Shown: piece by piece, positions 34,216 through 45,150 of the stretch
Layout of the letters: each line of letters opens with the position of its first letter
Position numbering within the stretch: the first letter of the stretch is position 1
Source of the DNA: Platerodrilus igneus
Taxonomy: Eukaryota; Arthropoda; Insecta; Coleoptera; Lycidae
Reading direction: 5' to 3'
Assembly (NCBI GenBank): GCA_036346225.1
Contig: JARFIW010000968.1
Span: forward strand, 1,240,001-1,304,000
DNA length: 64,000 bases
Position numbers and translations under genes: made by a program
The notes under the pieces: model-generated
What the model was told of the DNA's origin: nothing
The model's input: the letters and a program-made list of their open reading frames with translations, nothing else
Databases searched by the model: none

Positions 34216-35080
34216 AATTGATTTAGTAATAAATTGAATTATTGAAGTCATAAAAATCTTTTTCCCATACTTTTAGCTCAATTTATTAACTATTTTCACA
34301 AATGCATAAGCTTATTGGTGCCGTTAGTTGCTAGCATTCGTTTCATATTTCAAGCAAACGCTAAAATGTTTTGTAATCAATACATCGCTTCTTATATAAT
34401 ATGAAACGCATTTTTACATGTTTTTCAAGAAACGTGCTGTGGCGCTGTGCCGCGAGAATGCAGTGTTATGAACGTATACAATTTTGTATGTTCAAATAAT
34501 AGTATTCTTTCACATAAGAACTGAAATAATTTGTAACAAAAATCTTAATATTATATACCCGGTTATTTTCAGTGTCCATTATTTTTGTAATTTGTATATC
34601 ATTATCATTAAGCATGGATAAACATCACCTTAATTGTAATTTAAACCTTATACATAAATGCTGACTTTTATAAATCTCCGTGAGACCGAGTTTTCTTGAT
34701 AAGACTAATTAACTAAAAGAATGACGAAGATAATATAAAACAATGTTCCTGTATCAACTCGATGTCAGAAAACGGGATTATTCAATTTATATTTTATTGC
34801 GTCTGTCATTGAAAAATATTTTGATCATTTAGTATATTTAATTGTTAAACATTCTCACACTAATTAAAATTGTCTCGGACAGCAGCTACTCCTTCTGCCA
34901 GATAGTTCAGAGATTTATTTTGTAACTGTAATTCGTAGAACAGCACATATTTATTAAAAATTAATAATAAAATTTTCATATTTCATAATCGGTTATTCGA
35001 TAAAACTCGCCCACTAATTGAAGACATCACAGAGAGCCAATTTGAGACAGTAAGAAAATTTTTGCGACTGCATCAATTTG

Positions 35081-35300
35081 GGTCAATTTAGGTAACTGGG
35101 TCAATTTGGGTCACTGGGTCAATGCGGGTCAATGGGTCAATTTGGGTCGCTGGGTCAATGCGGGCAATTTGGGTCACTGGGTGAATGTGGGTCACTGGGT
35201 CAATTTGGGTCACTGGGTCAATTTGGGTCATGGGTCACTGGGTGGTGGGTCACATCCTCATTTGGGTCACTGGGTCATGGGTCACATTTTAGGTGACCCA
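35081..35300 (+). repeat. Right subterminal GGGTCA array
   Basis: About 18 GGGTCA hexamers by my count, mostly alternating 8-bp and 10-bp steps (GGGTCACTGGGTCAATTTGG pattern). Inverted relative to the left array. Confidence 0.9.
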
Positions 35301-35319
35301 TTTCATCTATGGTTAGTAG

Positions 35320-36664
35320 CCCTTCAATTTCCGCTATTCTTTTTTTCACAGATATCTTTATTCCCCTACTATTTCTATAACCATTTTGTTATTAACATTG
35401 TTTGTCCATGCTATCATCCTCATTCGTCTGAAGCACAACATTCCAAAAGGCTTCTACCGTTTTTCTATCTGCTTCTCCTACTACCCCTATATCATAGATG
35501 TACTGTGCTGTGATCCACACATATGCTTTCAGCAATTTTCTTTTTGTTTCTATGTTTGTTGTCTTCAAACGTAGCCGCTGCTTTTTCTTGTTAGATGCAG
35601 TTCGGTTCCCTTGCTATTGTTTACAAATATATATCCTATTTTCCTGATATTCAGTGGTATGTGAAAGGAAGGCGGCTCCGTAGTGTAGTTGGTATGTATG
35701 CATGTGACTACTATGCTCAAGGTACCGGGTTCAAATCCCGACACGGTCCGCTTGAAAAATGTTATGCGAGCATTATTCATAAAACTACGCCCTCGATCCG
35801 ATGAGAGGTTAAATGGAGGTCCCGTGTGTGAGTATTGTCACGCACGTTAAAGATCTCTACTTTGCTTGCAACAGCAAGGGTTAGCAAAATTCAAAATTTC
35901 CAGGTGAAAAAAACTCGCTTCCTGGCCAATGTAGTGCCTTCAGGTGCAGCATTGGAAAATCAAATGTAGGGCATGTGAAAAGAGTTAAGCTGCCTGCGGC
36001 TACCAAGATTCCCCAACAATTAAACATTTGCGGAATTAATAGTTTTCCAAAATATTCTTTCGCACATTCAACATTAGTTGAAAATATTTCAAAACCAACA
36101 CCCGTAGTTGTTTATAATAAGCATCAGATTTAAGTGCAATTATTTTTTCGTCATTAGACTTTCTGTCTTGAAACTGGTTGGACGCGTACCTTCACTTATT
36201 TCTATTCTGAGCTAGCCTACACCGTTCCCTGAAATTCCTACAGCCTAGATTAGCTCGGTTCCATTTCTGCTGTTTCCTAATAATATGCCCAATTTACAGA
36301 GATTCAGTAGTTTGTGAAGGGGGTAAAGCAGCCTGTATCTACCAAGGATCCTCCGACACTTAGACATTTGCCAAATTAATAGTTTTCCAGTAAATCCTTT
36401 CGCACAATTACCATTATTTGAGAATATTACACAACCAATACCTGTAGTTGCTTAAAATAACCATCAGTTATTTTTTTTGTCTTAGGTTTTCCACCTTGAA
36501 ACTGGTTGGACGCATAGCTCCATTTATTTCTATTCTGAGCTAGTGTGCACATTTCCCTGAAATTCTCACAGCATACATCTTTCACTATCTATGTGCAATA
36601 GTCTAACCTATACCTACCTCAACCTCTATTTTTTCCTATCTCTGCTTCTAATATACACCGCACC
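35320..36664 (-). mobile_element. RTE LINE 3' fragment, copy L4
   Basis: On the minus strand it starts abruptly in the RT C-terminus (GTGCGGTGTATATTAGAAGC near 36664), then carries units 1 (about 36660-36260), 2 (36260-35980) and part of 3 (35660-35320), the same order as L1 and L2. SINE copy e interrupts it at the unit 2/3 junction. Its 3' end is missing where the hAT element begins. 5'-truncated and non-functional. Confidence 0.8.
35667..35972 (+). mobile_element. SINE copy e
   Basis: Head GGCGGCTCCGTAGTGTAGTTGG contains an A-box-like TAGTGTAGTTGG, and GGTTCAAATCC is a perfect B box near 35728-35738. Body and tail follow (CAATGTAGTGCCTTCAGGTG). ATGTGAAA is present on both sides (35659-35666 and 35973-35980). 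The site corresponds to the one used by the SINE trimer in L1b, but in the next repeat unit. Confidence 0.85.
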
Positions 36665-36741
36665 TTTTGTGATTGTGATTGTGAGCTAGGTGATGCTGTA
36701 CTTCCCATAAGGTGTCTGTATTAAATATTAGAACTTTGCTA

Positions 36742-36788
36742 CTCCTGTCCTGATGAGCCCCAATTAGGGCGAAACGCGTCGACAGGAT
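36742..36788 (+). ncRNA. Type I hammerhead ribozyme
   Basis: All conserved core positions are present: CTGATGA at 36750-36756 and GAA at 36771-36773. Helix I is a perfect 7-bp pairing of TCCTGTC (36743-36749) with GACAGGA (36781-36787). Helix II is GCCC (36757-36760) with GGGC (36767-36770) and a 6-nt loop CAATTA. Helix III is the very short ACGCGT (36774-36779), as in hammerheads of Penelope-like elements and animal retrozymes. The cleavage base C17 is 36780, in a GTC triplet, so self-cleavage is predicted between 36780 and 36781. Such ribozymes process tandem or read-through transcripts of mobile elements. Confidence 0.9.
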
Positions 36789-36838
36789 ACCCTCTTGGCT
36801 GAATTTGAGTCACTTGCCAATAATTCCTTTTTACTTTG

Positions 36839-36972
36839 TCTGAAATAAAATAAATAGTAAAACAATATAATAAATATTTTTGTATTTTTTTGTATTACTA
36901 TACTGAGTAACGAGAGTAATATCCTACATATTTATTATGTTGTTTTACTATTTATTTTATTTCAGATATTTA
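36839..36972. repeat. 42-bp-arm inverted repeat beside the ribozyme
   Basis: TCTGAAATAAAATAAATAGT at the left (36839 on) is the reverse complement of ACTATTTATTTTATTTCAGA at the right (36953-36972). The arms extend about 42 bp with few mismatches around a 50-bp spacer. The right arm lies within the LTR that starts at 36881; the left arm lies outside it. Confidence 0.8.
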
Positions 36973-37096
36973 TCACAATACGAGTTTCTTTACAGTCGCA
37001 CACCGGAAGATGTCGCTCGTCTCCTACGACCCACCTCTACTTTCCCACAGCCCGTTACTTGTTGTTTATGTCAATTGTATTATGATTTATGTAACA
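36881..37096 (+). repeat. Left LTR of the deleted element
   Basis: About 216 bp. Shares ACTGAG..GAGAGTAA, TTTTACTATTTATTTTATTT and GTCGCTCGTC blocks with 38102-38319. Confidence 0.75.
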
Positions 37097-38101
37097 TAAT
37101 TTTTGGACGCCCAATGTGTGGGGGACCGATTTGCTCGACCTGATTTTTGCTTGATTTTTTTAAAGTTATTCTTAAGGTCTGATTTTTTGATTTCCTAATT
37201 TCTCTTAATTTTTTAATTTTTGTGTATCTGTGTATCTGATTTTCCTTATTCTTCTGTAATTTATTTGGGCTTCAATTTTTTTAGTGTCGCATTTTTTTAT
37301 TGGTTACCTTCGATTCTGTGTGTGGATGTTTTGATAATTTTTACTTCGTATTGGTTACGATCTTCGTAACATTGGTATTTTGGTGTTTGCCCGATGTTCT
37401 TTAGTATTTTTGGCCTGAATTTACTTTAATTCTCTTAGTGCGTTAGATAGACATTCTCTATTATTTTTTTTATTCTTATTTTTTGTTTCCGAATTATTGG
37501 GCTTGTGCTTTCACCGATAATTCGCGATCCTCAAAAACGCTGGCGCCCAATCTTATTCTTTTGGTACCCCTATTCGTTTTCTTATTTTTAATATTTTTAT
37601 TATTCCCTTTATATTCTACTGGCTTTTCCTCCTGGATCAAATTGGTTGGTTACGAATATATTTTGATTTACCCTATTCGTGCTATTTTCAACAATTTTTT
37701 TCCCTTGGTATATTTTTTTTTATCATTCCCATTACTATTTTCCTTTATTTCCTTTATTTTTTTAACTTTAATTCTTGGTATTTTGATTAGCAATTTTCGT
37801 ATATATAAAAATTCTTTTGTAATGGCACATTGACGTATAATAGTTAATCGACTACGGAAAAGTGAACTCCAGTACGAATTACTTTCTCGGGACTAGGATT
37901 TTGAAAACAATGTTGAAAAATTACGTAAATCCTTGCGAAACCGTATGCTTACCACCAACCCCGAAGCGGAAGAGGAGCCCGAGTTAGGGGCTTGAATTTA
38001 TTTTTGGTAGTTTGTAGGGCTAAACATGGAGCATTTATGTCGACCCAAGAGAGGCTCGTTTCTATAGAGGGAGTCCGCAGGAATATTTATATTATTTGAG
38101 T

Positions 38102-38319
38102 TGATATTTTTTTTATTACTTTACTGAGTAGTAAGAGTAACATCATACATGATTATTATGTTATTTTACTATTTATTTTATTTCAGATATTTACCAGAAT
38201 ATTATTTTTCTTACAGTCGCGCACCGGAGGCTGTCGCTCGTCTGCTATGACCCACCTCTACTCTCCCACTGAGCTCGGTACCTGTTGTTTCTGTGGATTG
38301 TATTATGATTTACATAACA
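38102..38319 (+). repeat. Right LTR of the deleted element
   Basis: About 218 bp, diverged copy of the left LTR. Contains CAGTCGCGCACCGGAGGCTG where the left has CAGTCGCACACCGGAAGATG. Confidence 0.75.
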
Positions 38320-38781
38320 ATTGATATTTATTTTATTATTCAACCAGCAATGATTTCGAGTTTGCTTCGCAGTTTACTATAAACTAATACTGAATTTTAA
38401 TCTCTTACCTTCGGACATTGTACTATATGTGTTGGTTTAGACTTTGCTTTCTTTCTTTAATCCTGAAAATAAAAAAATTATTATTTAGAAACATATCTAT
38501 AAAGCAACTGATCATGAACTTCTTACAGTTACGAATATAATACAATCCTAAAATAGTCAAAAAGATTAAATACACCGAATAATTTACTTTAGATATACGA
38601 AAGTTTCTCTTAAAAAACAGTGCCTATAGTCATAGAATTTAGAAAACAAGTCCTAACAACAGTGGAAAAGCCTCTAAAAGTGTGAATAAAGCTTCGGATT
38701 TTTAAAAATATTTTTCATAATTATTGAGGAACTCAAGTTCAAAACCGGTTTACGTATCGAATTATCCGTGCTAAACGGGCT
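38320..38781. other. No recognised feature
   Basis: AT-rich sequence between the LTR element and LINE copy L3. Confidence 0.4.
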
Positions 38782-40275
38782 TGCACCTTGAAGTTCTAGA
38801 ACACTAGTACGGTAAAATGGCTGCGCGTTTCATGGGGTTTAACAGCAGATCTATAGATTTAACCGAATTAGTGGGGGGTCTTTAATGAGGAACTGTATTA
38901 AGAAAATTTTCAGAAAAAAAGTAGCAGCTCTTTCGGTACTTAGAGTGATAGAGGCCATAGATATCGATACGGCATTTTAAGACGCACTACTGTAATGTGG
39001 AGGGCATCCGGAAACCATCACATTATTCCCCAAGCACACACAGTACCAAAAGAGTACCAGAGTACCAGAATTAAAGTAGTCCCCCATTCGGACCTGCGGC
39101 AGAGGACTACATAGAAGGTTGTGTTTGGCAGTTCAATAGAAAACAAAGAAGAAACGGTAACATCTTGCGAGTCGCGGGGTGGAATGCTAGAAGTATGAAG
39201 CAAATAGATTAGTTGGAAATGGATAGGTTAGCATTAGATATACTAGAGATTAGCAAAGTTCGGTGGTCAGATTTGGAAATATTTAGAGTGGAGGAAGGAA
39301 ATTCAGGTGTGTAGTTGGTTATACAGAAAATGATACAAAAAATGGACTGAAGAAATACGTGAAGAAGATCAATTTGGATTTAGGCAAAACGGAAAACACG
39401 GAGGACCATTAGCAAAGGAGTAATACAGAAATGTGAATTATTTTCATTAATTTTTAGCTTGTACACTGAAGAAACAATGAATACTGTCAAATGGAGAAAG
39501 ACATTTGAAGTTATTATGCAGAGTCAAGCGATTGGTATGCATAGATTTACACATGATATAGGAAGATTTAAAAGAAGCTCTTAATGAAATGGAAAACTAC
39601 TAACAGAGAGATACTGGTATGGAAGTTAACAAAGATCAAACTAAAGTACTAGTATGTCAAGGAATGAAAAATAAGTAAAGGACAAAAATAGAAACAGAGA
39701 ACGAAAATTTACAAGAAGCTATAGATCTCTGCTACCTAGTAAGCCAAATAAGGCAATGTGATTAGAGTGCAGAAGATATAAAATAAATATTAACACAAGA
39801 CCGTGCTGCATTTAACAAGAAAAGGCAACTACTTTCGAATACAACAAACATAAAACAAGGAAAAGATTGGCGACAGCATATATGTGGAGCACAGCCCTGT
39901 GTGGCAGTGAAACGTGGACAGTAAAAGAAGCGGATAGATAATAGGTAGAAACCTTTTAAATGCGGTACGTATGATGAATATATCATGGACAGACAAAGTT
40001 AAGAACAAATAGGTTATAGAATCGGTGAGGGAAGAAAAAATATGTAGAAAAGAGTACAAAATAGGAAATGTGGGGTAATAGGATACGTTCCAAGACATGA
40101 AAAAGTATTTCGGGATGTATTAGAAGCAGAGAAAGGAAAAAAAGGTAAATGTAGAACTAGATTATACTATTGCACATAGATAGTGAAAGATGTAGGCTGT
40201 GGGTATTTTATGACAAATAATGGAGGTACACATCTAGCCAGTTCCGGGGTTGAAAAACTAAAGGAGGTGATAACG
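38782..40275 (+). mobile_element. RTE LINE copy L3, heavily deleted
   Basis: The 5' UTR matches L1 and L2 (CTTGCACCTTGAAGTTCTAG at 38782). A broken endonuclease start follows (about 39165-39310, with MLALDI and SKVRWS-like segments). Sequence then jumps to the RT (GAAGATCAATTTGGATTTAG at 39363), skipping more than 1 kb. RT, C-terminal and 3' segments continue to about 40275, where GGTTGAAAAACTAAAGGAGG and a GATAAC end resemble the family terminus. Only one 3' unit is clear. Many stops; no coding capacity. Confidence 0.75.
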
Positions 40276-42368
40276 TCAAATTATATAGCTTCCATACGTA
40301 TCTAGAAATTACGATGTAGTAAGTATAATTCGTTTGCCTCTAGTTTCTGTTTAAAGTAACGCCAAGGCATTACGACTTTTGTATTATTTTTGTTCCCATT
40401 TAAAATACATTGGCAGGGGTTAAAGTGACACCTACAAGAAAATACATTAAAAATTCCCTACCACTACAATAGCTATCGGTGGACTCCTAGTGGGCCATCC
40501 CCTGGACTGTTGTGGGCAGCTCCTGGGTAACCTTATAGCTTGTCAAATCGATTGGGGACCACCCTACTTGTCACTAGACCATTAATGCGTCATAGGGTGT
40601 AGTGGTGGCGAATTTTCAATGTATCTTCCTATGGAAGTCATTACGTTCTCCCTTACTTAATTAAGTATTAAAGTTCGAATGAATGCAATTCTACATACGG
40701 TTTCTAATGTTATAACACTTACTGATTAGATATCAATTACGAGCTATTTTCAGTGGCAAGCTTTTCTCAGCGTTGCGTGTGCGGTTCGGTATCTTGCAAA
40801 TTTTTTGACGTGGTGCGGACCAAAATTAGTTGTATTCTAAAGAAAGATAAGAAAGGAAGAACAATAGACTATGGGCACATACAAGCGAAAACGGCACCCC
40901 TCACAAAGCACAATTCTTTTAGTTGATACCAGGTAATGACGTGATTGACTTTCGTTCTTGTAAATTATCCACACGTTTCAATACTACATTTATTACTTTC
41001 GGGATTGGCTCATTCAACTTTGTTGGTATCTTACAACCAATTGAAATAGAGAATCTCGACACCTCGATAGTGTGTATTTACAGCGCATTTCCGAGAATAA
41101 TAAAATTCCGAGAGTATCGTAACATATTTATACATAGTAAGTCATTCTAAGCCTACAGTGTAACTAATAATTTATAACACACACGCACAGAGAGCTGGAT
41201 TCAGGAAACAAAGGGAATGTTTTATTTTAATACAAAAAACAATAGAGATATTAAATAAAAGTAGATGGAAACTGGTTATCCAATAAATGAAAAGGCATGC
41301 TACGAATTAAATCACTTAACACGTAAAAGAGTCAATTTACCTCTGTTAATGTATTTTAAATGAGAGCAGAAACTGATCCAAAAGCTACGCATTATACCCA
41401 CTGAAAGGAATTCTAGGATCGTATTTTTTGTGCTGTACATGGGTTCCTTAAATTTACCCTCGTAGCTGTCATCGTTCGCTTAATGGCTTTATATCTTTTA
41501 ATTCTAAATTGTTCAGCGTCGTTGTTACGCTATCAAGTTTTTAAACTTTTGCAAAAGCCATTTCGGTCGTTAAAGCGTCCGATAACAAACGAACATATTG
41601 TACACAAAAATGAATTTAATGAGATATCTCTCACAAATACTTTATATCGATCATTATAAATGTCTTTTACTTTCTTTTCCTAAAGCTCCTCAAAGTTTAG
41701 ATTTCTCAGAGAAGTAGAACAATTGCTTTGTTTTCAATATCCCTTTTAAATGAGACATACTAATTTTCAAAGTTTTTGATAAGAAGCTTATATCTATTTA
41801 AACTGTCTTTATAAGTATGTAGCTATAATTAAGATGTGTTCTTGGTGTAGATTGTCTAGTACTCAATAGATTGAATATGGCGCACAATGTGGAAGTAGGT
41901 ACTCAACACTGGTGGTCCAGAATATTGCGATATCGACAGATGTACTAACTCCATAAATAAAAATTGAACTCTGCTCTTCAGATATTGATAGAATAAATAA
42001 TGGCACGTACGCTCGTCTTAATGCAACTTGAGTTAAATATATTTGCTAGACATACTTGTGAAGAATATAATTCTTTATACGGATATAAAGAGATTTCTTA
42101 AACGGGAAAGAATGTAATTAGTATTACCGACCAAATATGATTACATTAGTAATACAGATGGGCCAGTCGGGCCCAATTTTTAATTGGCAATTAAATCAAT
42201 TTAGAAAAAAGCAAACTGTTCATTTTCTCTAAATACAAATAAAATTGATACACTTAATGAATCTAAAGTAAAATGGTTGTACTAAATACATTTGGGACCA
42301 AGTTTTTTGGCACATGCTAAACTAATTGGTATTTTATAAGCCTCACAGAAGTGTTAGTTTTACGGTCT
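40276..42368. other. No recognised gene
   Basis: A 75-codon plus frame at 40923-41150 lacks recognisable domains. A GATACCGAAC...GAGAAAAG segment on the minus strand (40750-40800) faintly resembles the gypsy RNase H remnant at 4.8 kb. Confidence 0.35.
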
Positions 42369-43400
42369 TTATTCCCAGGACATACACCACATTTTTTCCT
42401 TATTGATTCTAGTTTCCTGGCGTTCAGAGTTATGATTTACAATTATACCAAGGGTATCTGCTATGAAACTTCGCAGTTTGCGTAGTATTTTGTTGTTGTT
42501 TCTGCGAGTCATATGTCCGGTACAAAGACTACGATCAAGTGCTGGAAATCTAGCCTTCAAATTTCCTTACCGTTTGAAGAAAATTGATACAAAACTCGTG
42601 AATTGATTTCCATTACATTCAGCTCAGCAGCACGTAAAATAATTTTAATGGCCAACGTCTTGTTCTACGAGATGTAGAATAATTGCCACATTTTTGATCT
42701 CGTGAATCTACACTGGACTTGGTTGAATTATAAAATAGTATGACCTCAGGCTTTAGTTGAGGCTGTTATTCATTTCTCATTGTGCATACTAAATGTTAAA
42801 ATAACGGCGTTCCTTTTTTTAGGAACATATGGGACAATAGTATCATTCGAAGTAAATCCATAACTGAAATGTCAATTTCACATTCTCTAGATGGCAGAAA
42901 TTAAGGAGATATAAATCTCTAATTTTTTTACAGTGCCATATATGTTAATTTTCTATAGGTTCTTTAGTTAATTCTAAGGAAGTATACCAATTGTTTCCTG
43001 TTATATTTCTACTAGTACCTATTTTGGGTTCCCTTAAACGAAGTACATCAGTCGGTTTAGAAAATTTAGATTCGTTTTTCTTGATACTTTTTCTAGTATA
43101 AATTTCATAATTGATTATCTTAAAATCCGCCAAAATTTGTATTTTACATCGCGCCGGGTTGTTAGGAATATACATTCTAAAAGCACATCACATCGACTTT
43201 TGAAAGGCGTAAGAATCGCATCGACTGTCATGTATGGACCTGGTGAATAACACTTTTTCTAATTTTGAACAAATTTTTCGAAAATTTCTGTAGTTGCCGC
43301 TAATTTATTTTCTTTTACTCCTTTGTTCCTAGTATCTTCATTATCAAATCGAAGACATTACAGTAAGAAACAAAATTGCGTCAGAGAAATGGTACTACGA
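42369..43400 (-). pseudogene. piggyBac transposase remnant
   Basis: Minus-strand blocks in order: LRFDNEDTR (about 43355-43328), NKLAATTEIFEKFVQN (43310-43260), YSPGPYMTVDAILTPFKSRC, then in the next frame MYIPNNPARCKIQILADFKI, NYEIYTRKS, KPTDVLRLREPKIGTSRNIT and GNNWYTSLELTKE. These match the order and spacing of the piggyBac DDE domain (…YxPxxxLTVDExLxxFxGRC…YIPxKPxKYGIKI…DNWYTS…). Of the D268/D346/D447 triad of the moth enzyme, the first two are kept (TVDAIL, ILADF) and the third is Asn (NNWYTS). A C-terminal frame follows at 42560-42369. Dead copy; no TTAA-flanked ends recognised. Confidence 0.8.
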
Positions 43401-45150
43401 AATATATACCAATTCCGTTAGTTGCCCATATAGACCGCAAATCTTCATAACCTGATTTGAAGATTCTTACTTAACAAAGAGGACCTCTATTTTAATCCTG
43501 TCAGTAACATTAATAAATGAAGCAGAAAATTGAGATCTGCCGCTTCTGCGCATTTTAAATTTATCGTACATTACTTTAATCTTTTCTATTTTGGTGAAGT
43601 CCAAACTACAACTTCTAAAATAATTTCATCAGATATTAGCAGTCTGTAAGCTTCTAATGGAGATGAAGGAGGATTTTATCGAACTGAACCTTTCAAAACT
43701 GGTAAAACTGTTACTGCATTCTTTGCTACCGTTTTTTCTCTTACTTGCGCATCTTGTGCCCATTTCGTTCGGTCTCTCCCATACGACGCTTTACTATTCT
43801 TTGTTATCTACAATTTTCCATCTTTCAGTTGTCAATCATTGCTACCGATGTTTAATGACTGAGTATTTTTGATGAGAGGTGTTACGTTCCAATTTTGATA
43901 TAAAAATTTGCCTTGCTAATTCATGTCTGCTTTAAGATAATTTTGTTAAATCAACTACGTTGCTATTCTCACATCCGTCAACTTAATTAATAATAAATAC
44001 ACTGTCTAATACTTTTCAACTCAAATCCCTTTTGCTTTAAAAACGACAAGTTTGTGCTACAAATAAATAGTTTACATCCTGTATATTTTATTTTTCTGCA
44101 AGAAATGCGCTTTCGAATAATTTCTCAACTTAAATCTATTTGCTTGGAAACGACAAGTTTATGATAAAATTTAAATAAGTCAATATCCTCTTTAGGTATC
44201 CGTGAGCGCGTTATAACTTCCGAAATCGTATAATTACGTTCTAGTGGGTTTCTCATCTAAAGATTTGTCGAAATAATATATCTTACTATTCTCGGGTAAA
44301 ACCGGGTTTTCCAGTTTCAATCGCGTTTCGATAACGCGAATGCTTGCTTTTCGAGTTCGTGTTATTTTGAACTCCTTTTAAACTTTGTTTTTGTAGCTTG
44401 CACGTTAATGCACTTGTAAAAACTACTCGTTCTGTTACTCCAAGAGCGATGCACGTTTCTCCTTTATCAAATATATAGATTTGGTGTGGATCGGTAAGCA
44501 CTCCTGAGTTGTTAATATTAGTAGGATTTTTCTTTTTTTTAGCTCTTAGCTGGAGGCTAAATTGCTTGTTGCGTAGCCCGATTATTCCTTGATGTACTCT
44601 TGCTCTTGCATGTAGATCGCCGTTGCAATTACGGTAGTAACATGGTTGTTGCGGACTACCGCGGCGATGCTGTGTCAATTCGCTCCGAGGGCTGACAAGA
44701 TAAGTATCCCGACACATGTATGTGACTTGTTTTTCTTTTCTAACATGCCCAGGGATAAACCCAATTTGAAATTAAATACGCTAATGTTTGTTCAGGTAAA
44801 ATCCTTACTAAAAAAGTTTCAAACTTTAATGCTTTTGCTTTTTGTACTTAACCTATCTGCTTATACAAAGTTTCAGCAGTATTTTCTTTTTTACTGATTA
44901 GAGTTATAACAAATGCTTCGTATGGTAAAATCCTTACTAGAAAGGTTTCTATATTTAATGTTTTTTTAATTAATCCATCCGCTTATACGAAAGTATCAGC
45001 GTTATTCTTTTTGGTACTGATTAAATTTATTGCATGTTAGCTACGAATTGCGCACTTCGTGGAACAATTAATGAATTTGTCCATAGAGTAAAATTGTTTT
45101 ATTAAATAGTAACCTTAGTTGATTTTGTTTTGCTTTTTTGATAGAAATTT
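43401..45150. other. No confident feature
   Basis: The upstream part of the piggyBac element should lie here on the minus strand, but I see only short unclear segments. A 143-codon minus frame at 44286-44717 (Arg/Gln-rich start, RAKKKKNPTN in the middle) has no recognised domain. Confidence 0.35.

Larger units (their letters stand above)
34001..35311. mobile_element. Non-autonomous hAT-type foldback element
   Basis: Ends are CAGAGATGAAATGGGTCA on the left and, read inward from the right, CATAGATGAAATGGGTCA, i.e. terminal inverted repeats of about 18 bp. They are flanked by GTTAGTAG at 33993-34000 and 35312-35319. An 8-bp target duplication and CAGAGATG-type ends are hAT hallmarks. Inside each end is an array of GGGTCA-containing units pointing in opposite directions. 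The 850-bp centre has no transposase frame. It inserted at the broken edge of LINE copy L4, or next to it. Confidence 0.85.
36881..38319 (+). mobile_element. Internally deleted LTR retrotransposon
   Basis: Direct repeats 36881-37096 and 38102-38319 (both beginning TG and ending AACA) flank 1.0 kb. Just inside the left one is TTTTTGGACGCCCAATGTGT followed by GGGGG, close to the TGGCGCCCAACGTGGGGC primer-binding start of many gypsy elements. The interior is T-rich to about 37810. Then comes a frame LRKSELQYELLSRD...DFENNVEKLRKSLRNRM and NPEAEEEPELGA plus stop (37849-37995), which looks like the start of a gag with a SAP-like N-terminus. All pol genes are missing. No convincing target duplication found. 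Confidence 0.65.

Noticed and set aside
34010..35300. Regularly spaced repeats that might suggest a CRISPR array
   Set aside because: Units are 8-10 bp without spacers, at the ends of a eukaryotic hAT element with an 8-bp target duplication.
35106..35513. 135-codon plus frame of GHWVN-type repeats
   Set aside because: It is the translation of the GGGTCA array of the hAT element, running on into antisense LINE sequence.
36937..37143. 68-codon plus frame with Cys-rich end
   Set aside because: It runs across the left LTR and primer-binding region; the matching part of the right LTR is not open.
40923..41150. 75-codon plus frame
   Set aside because: No recognisable domain and no neighbouring exon.
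44286..44717. 143-codon minus frame
   Set aside because: No domain recognised and no splice or Kozak support; left as unclear sequence.
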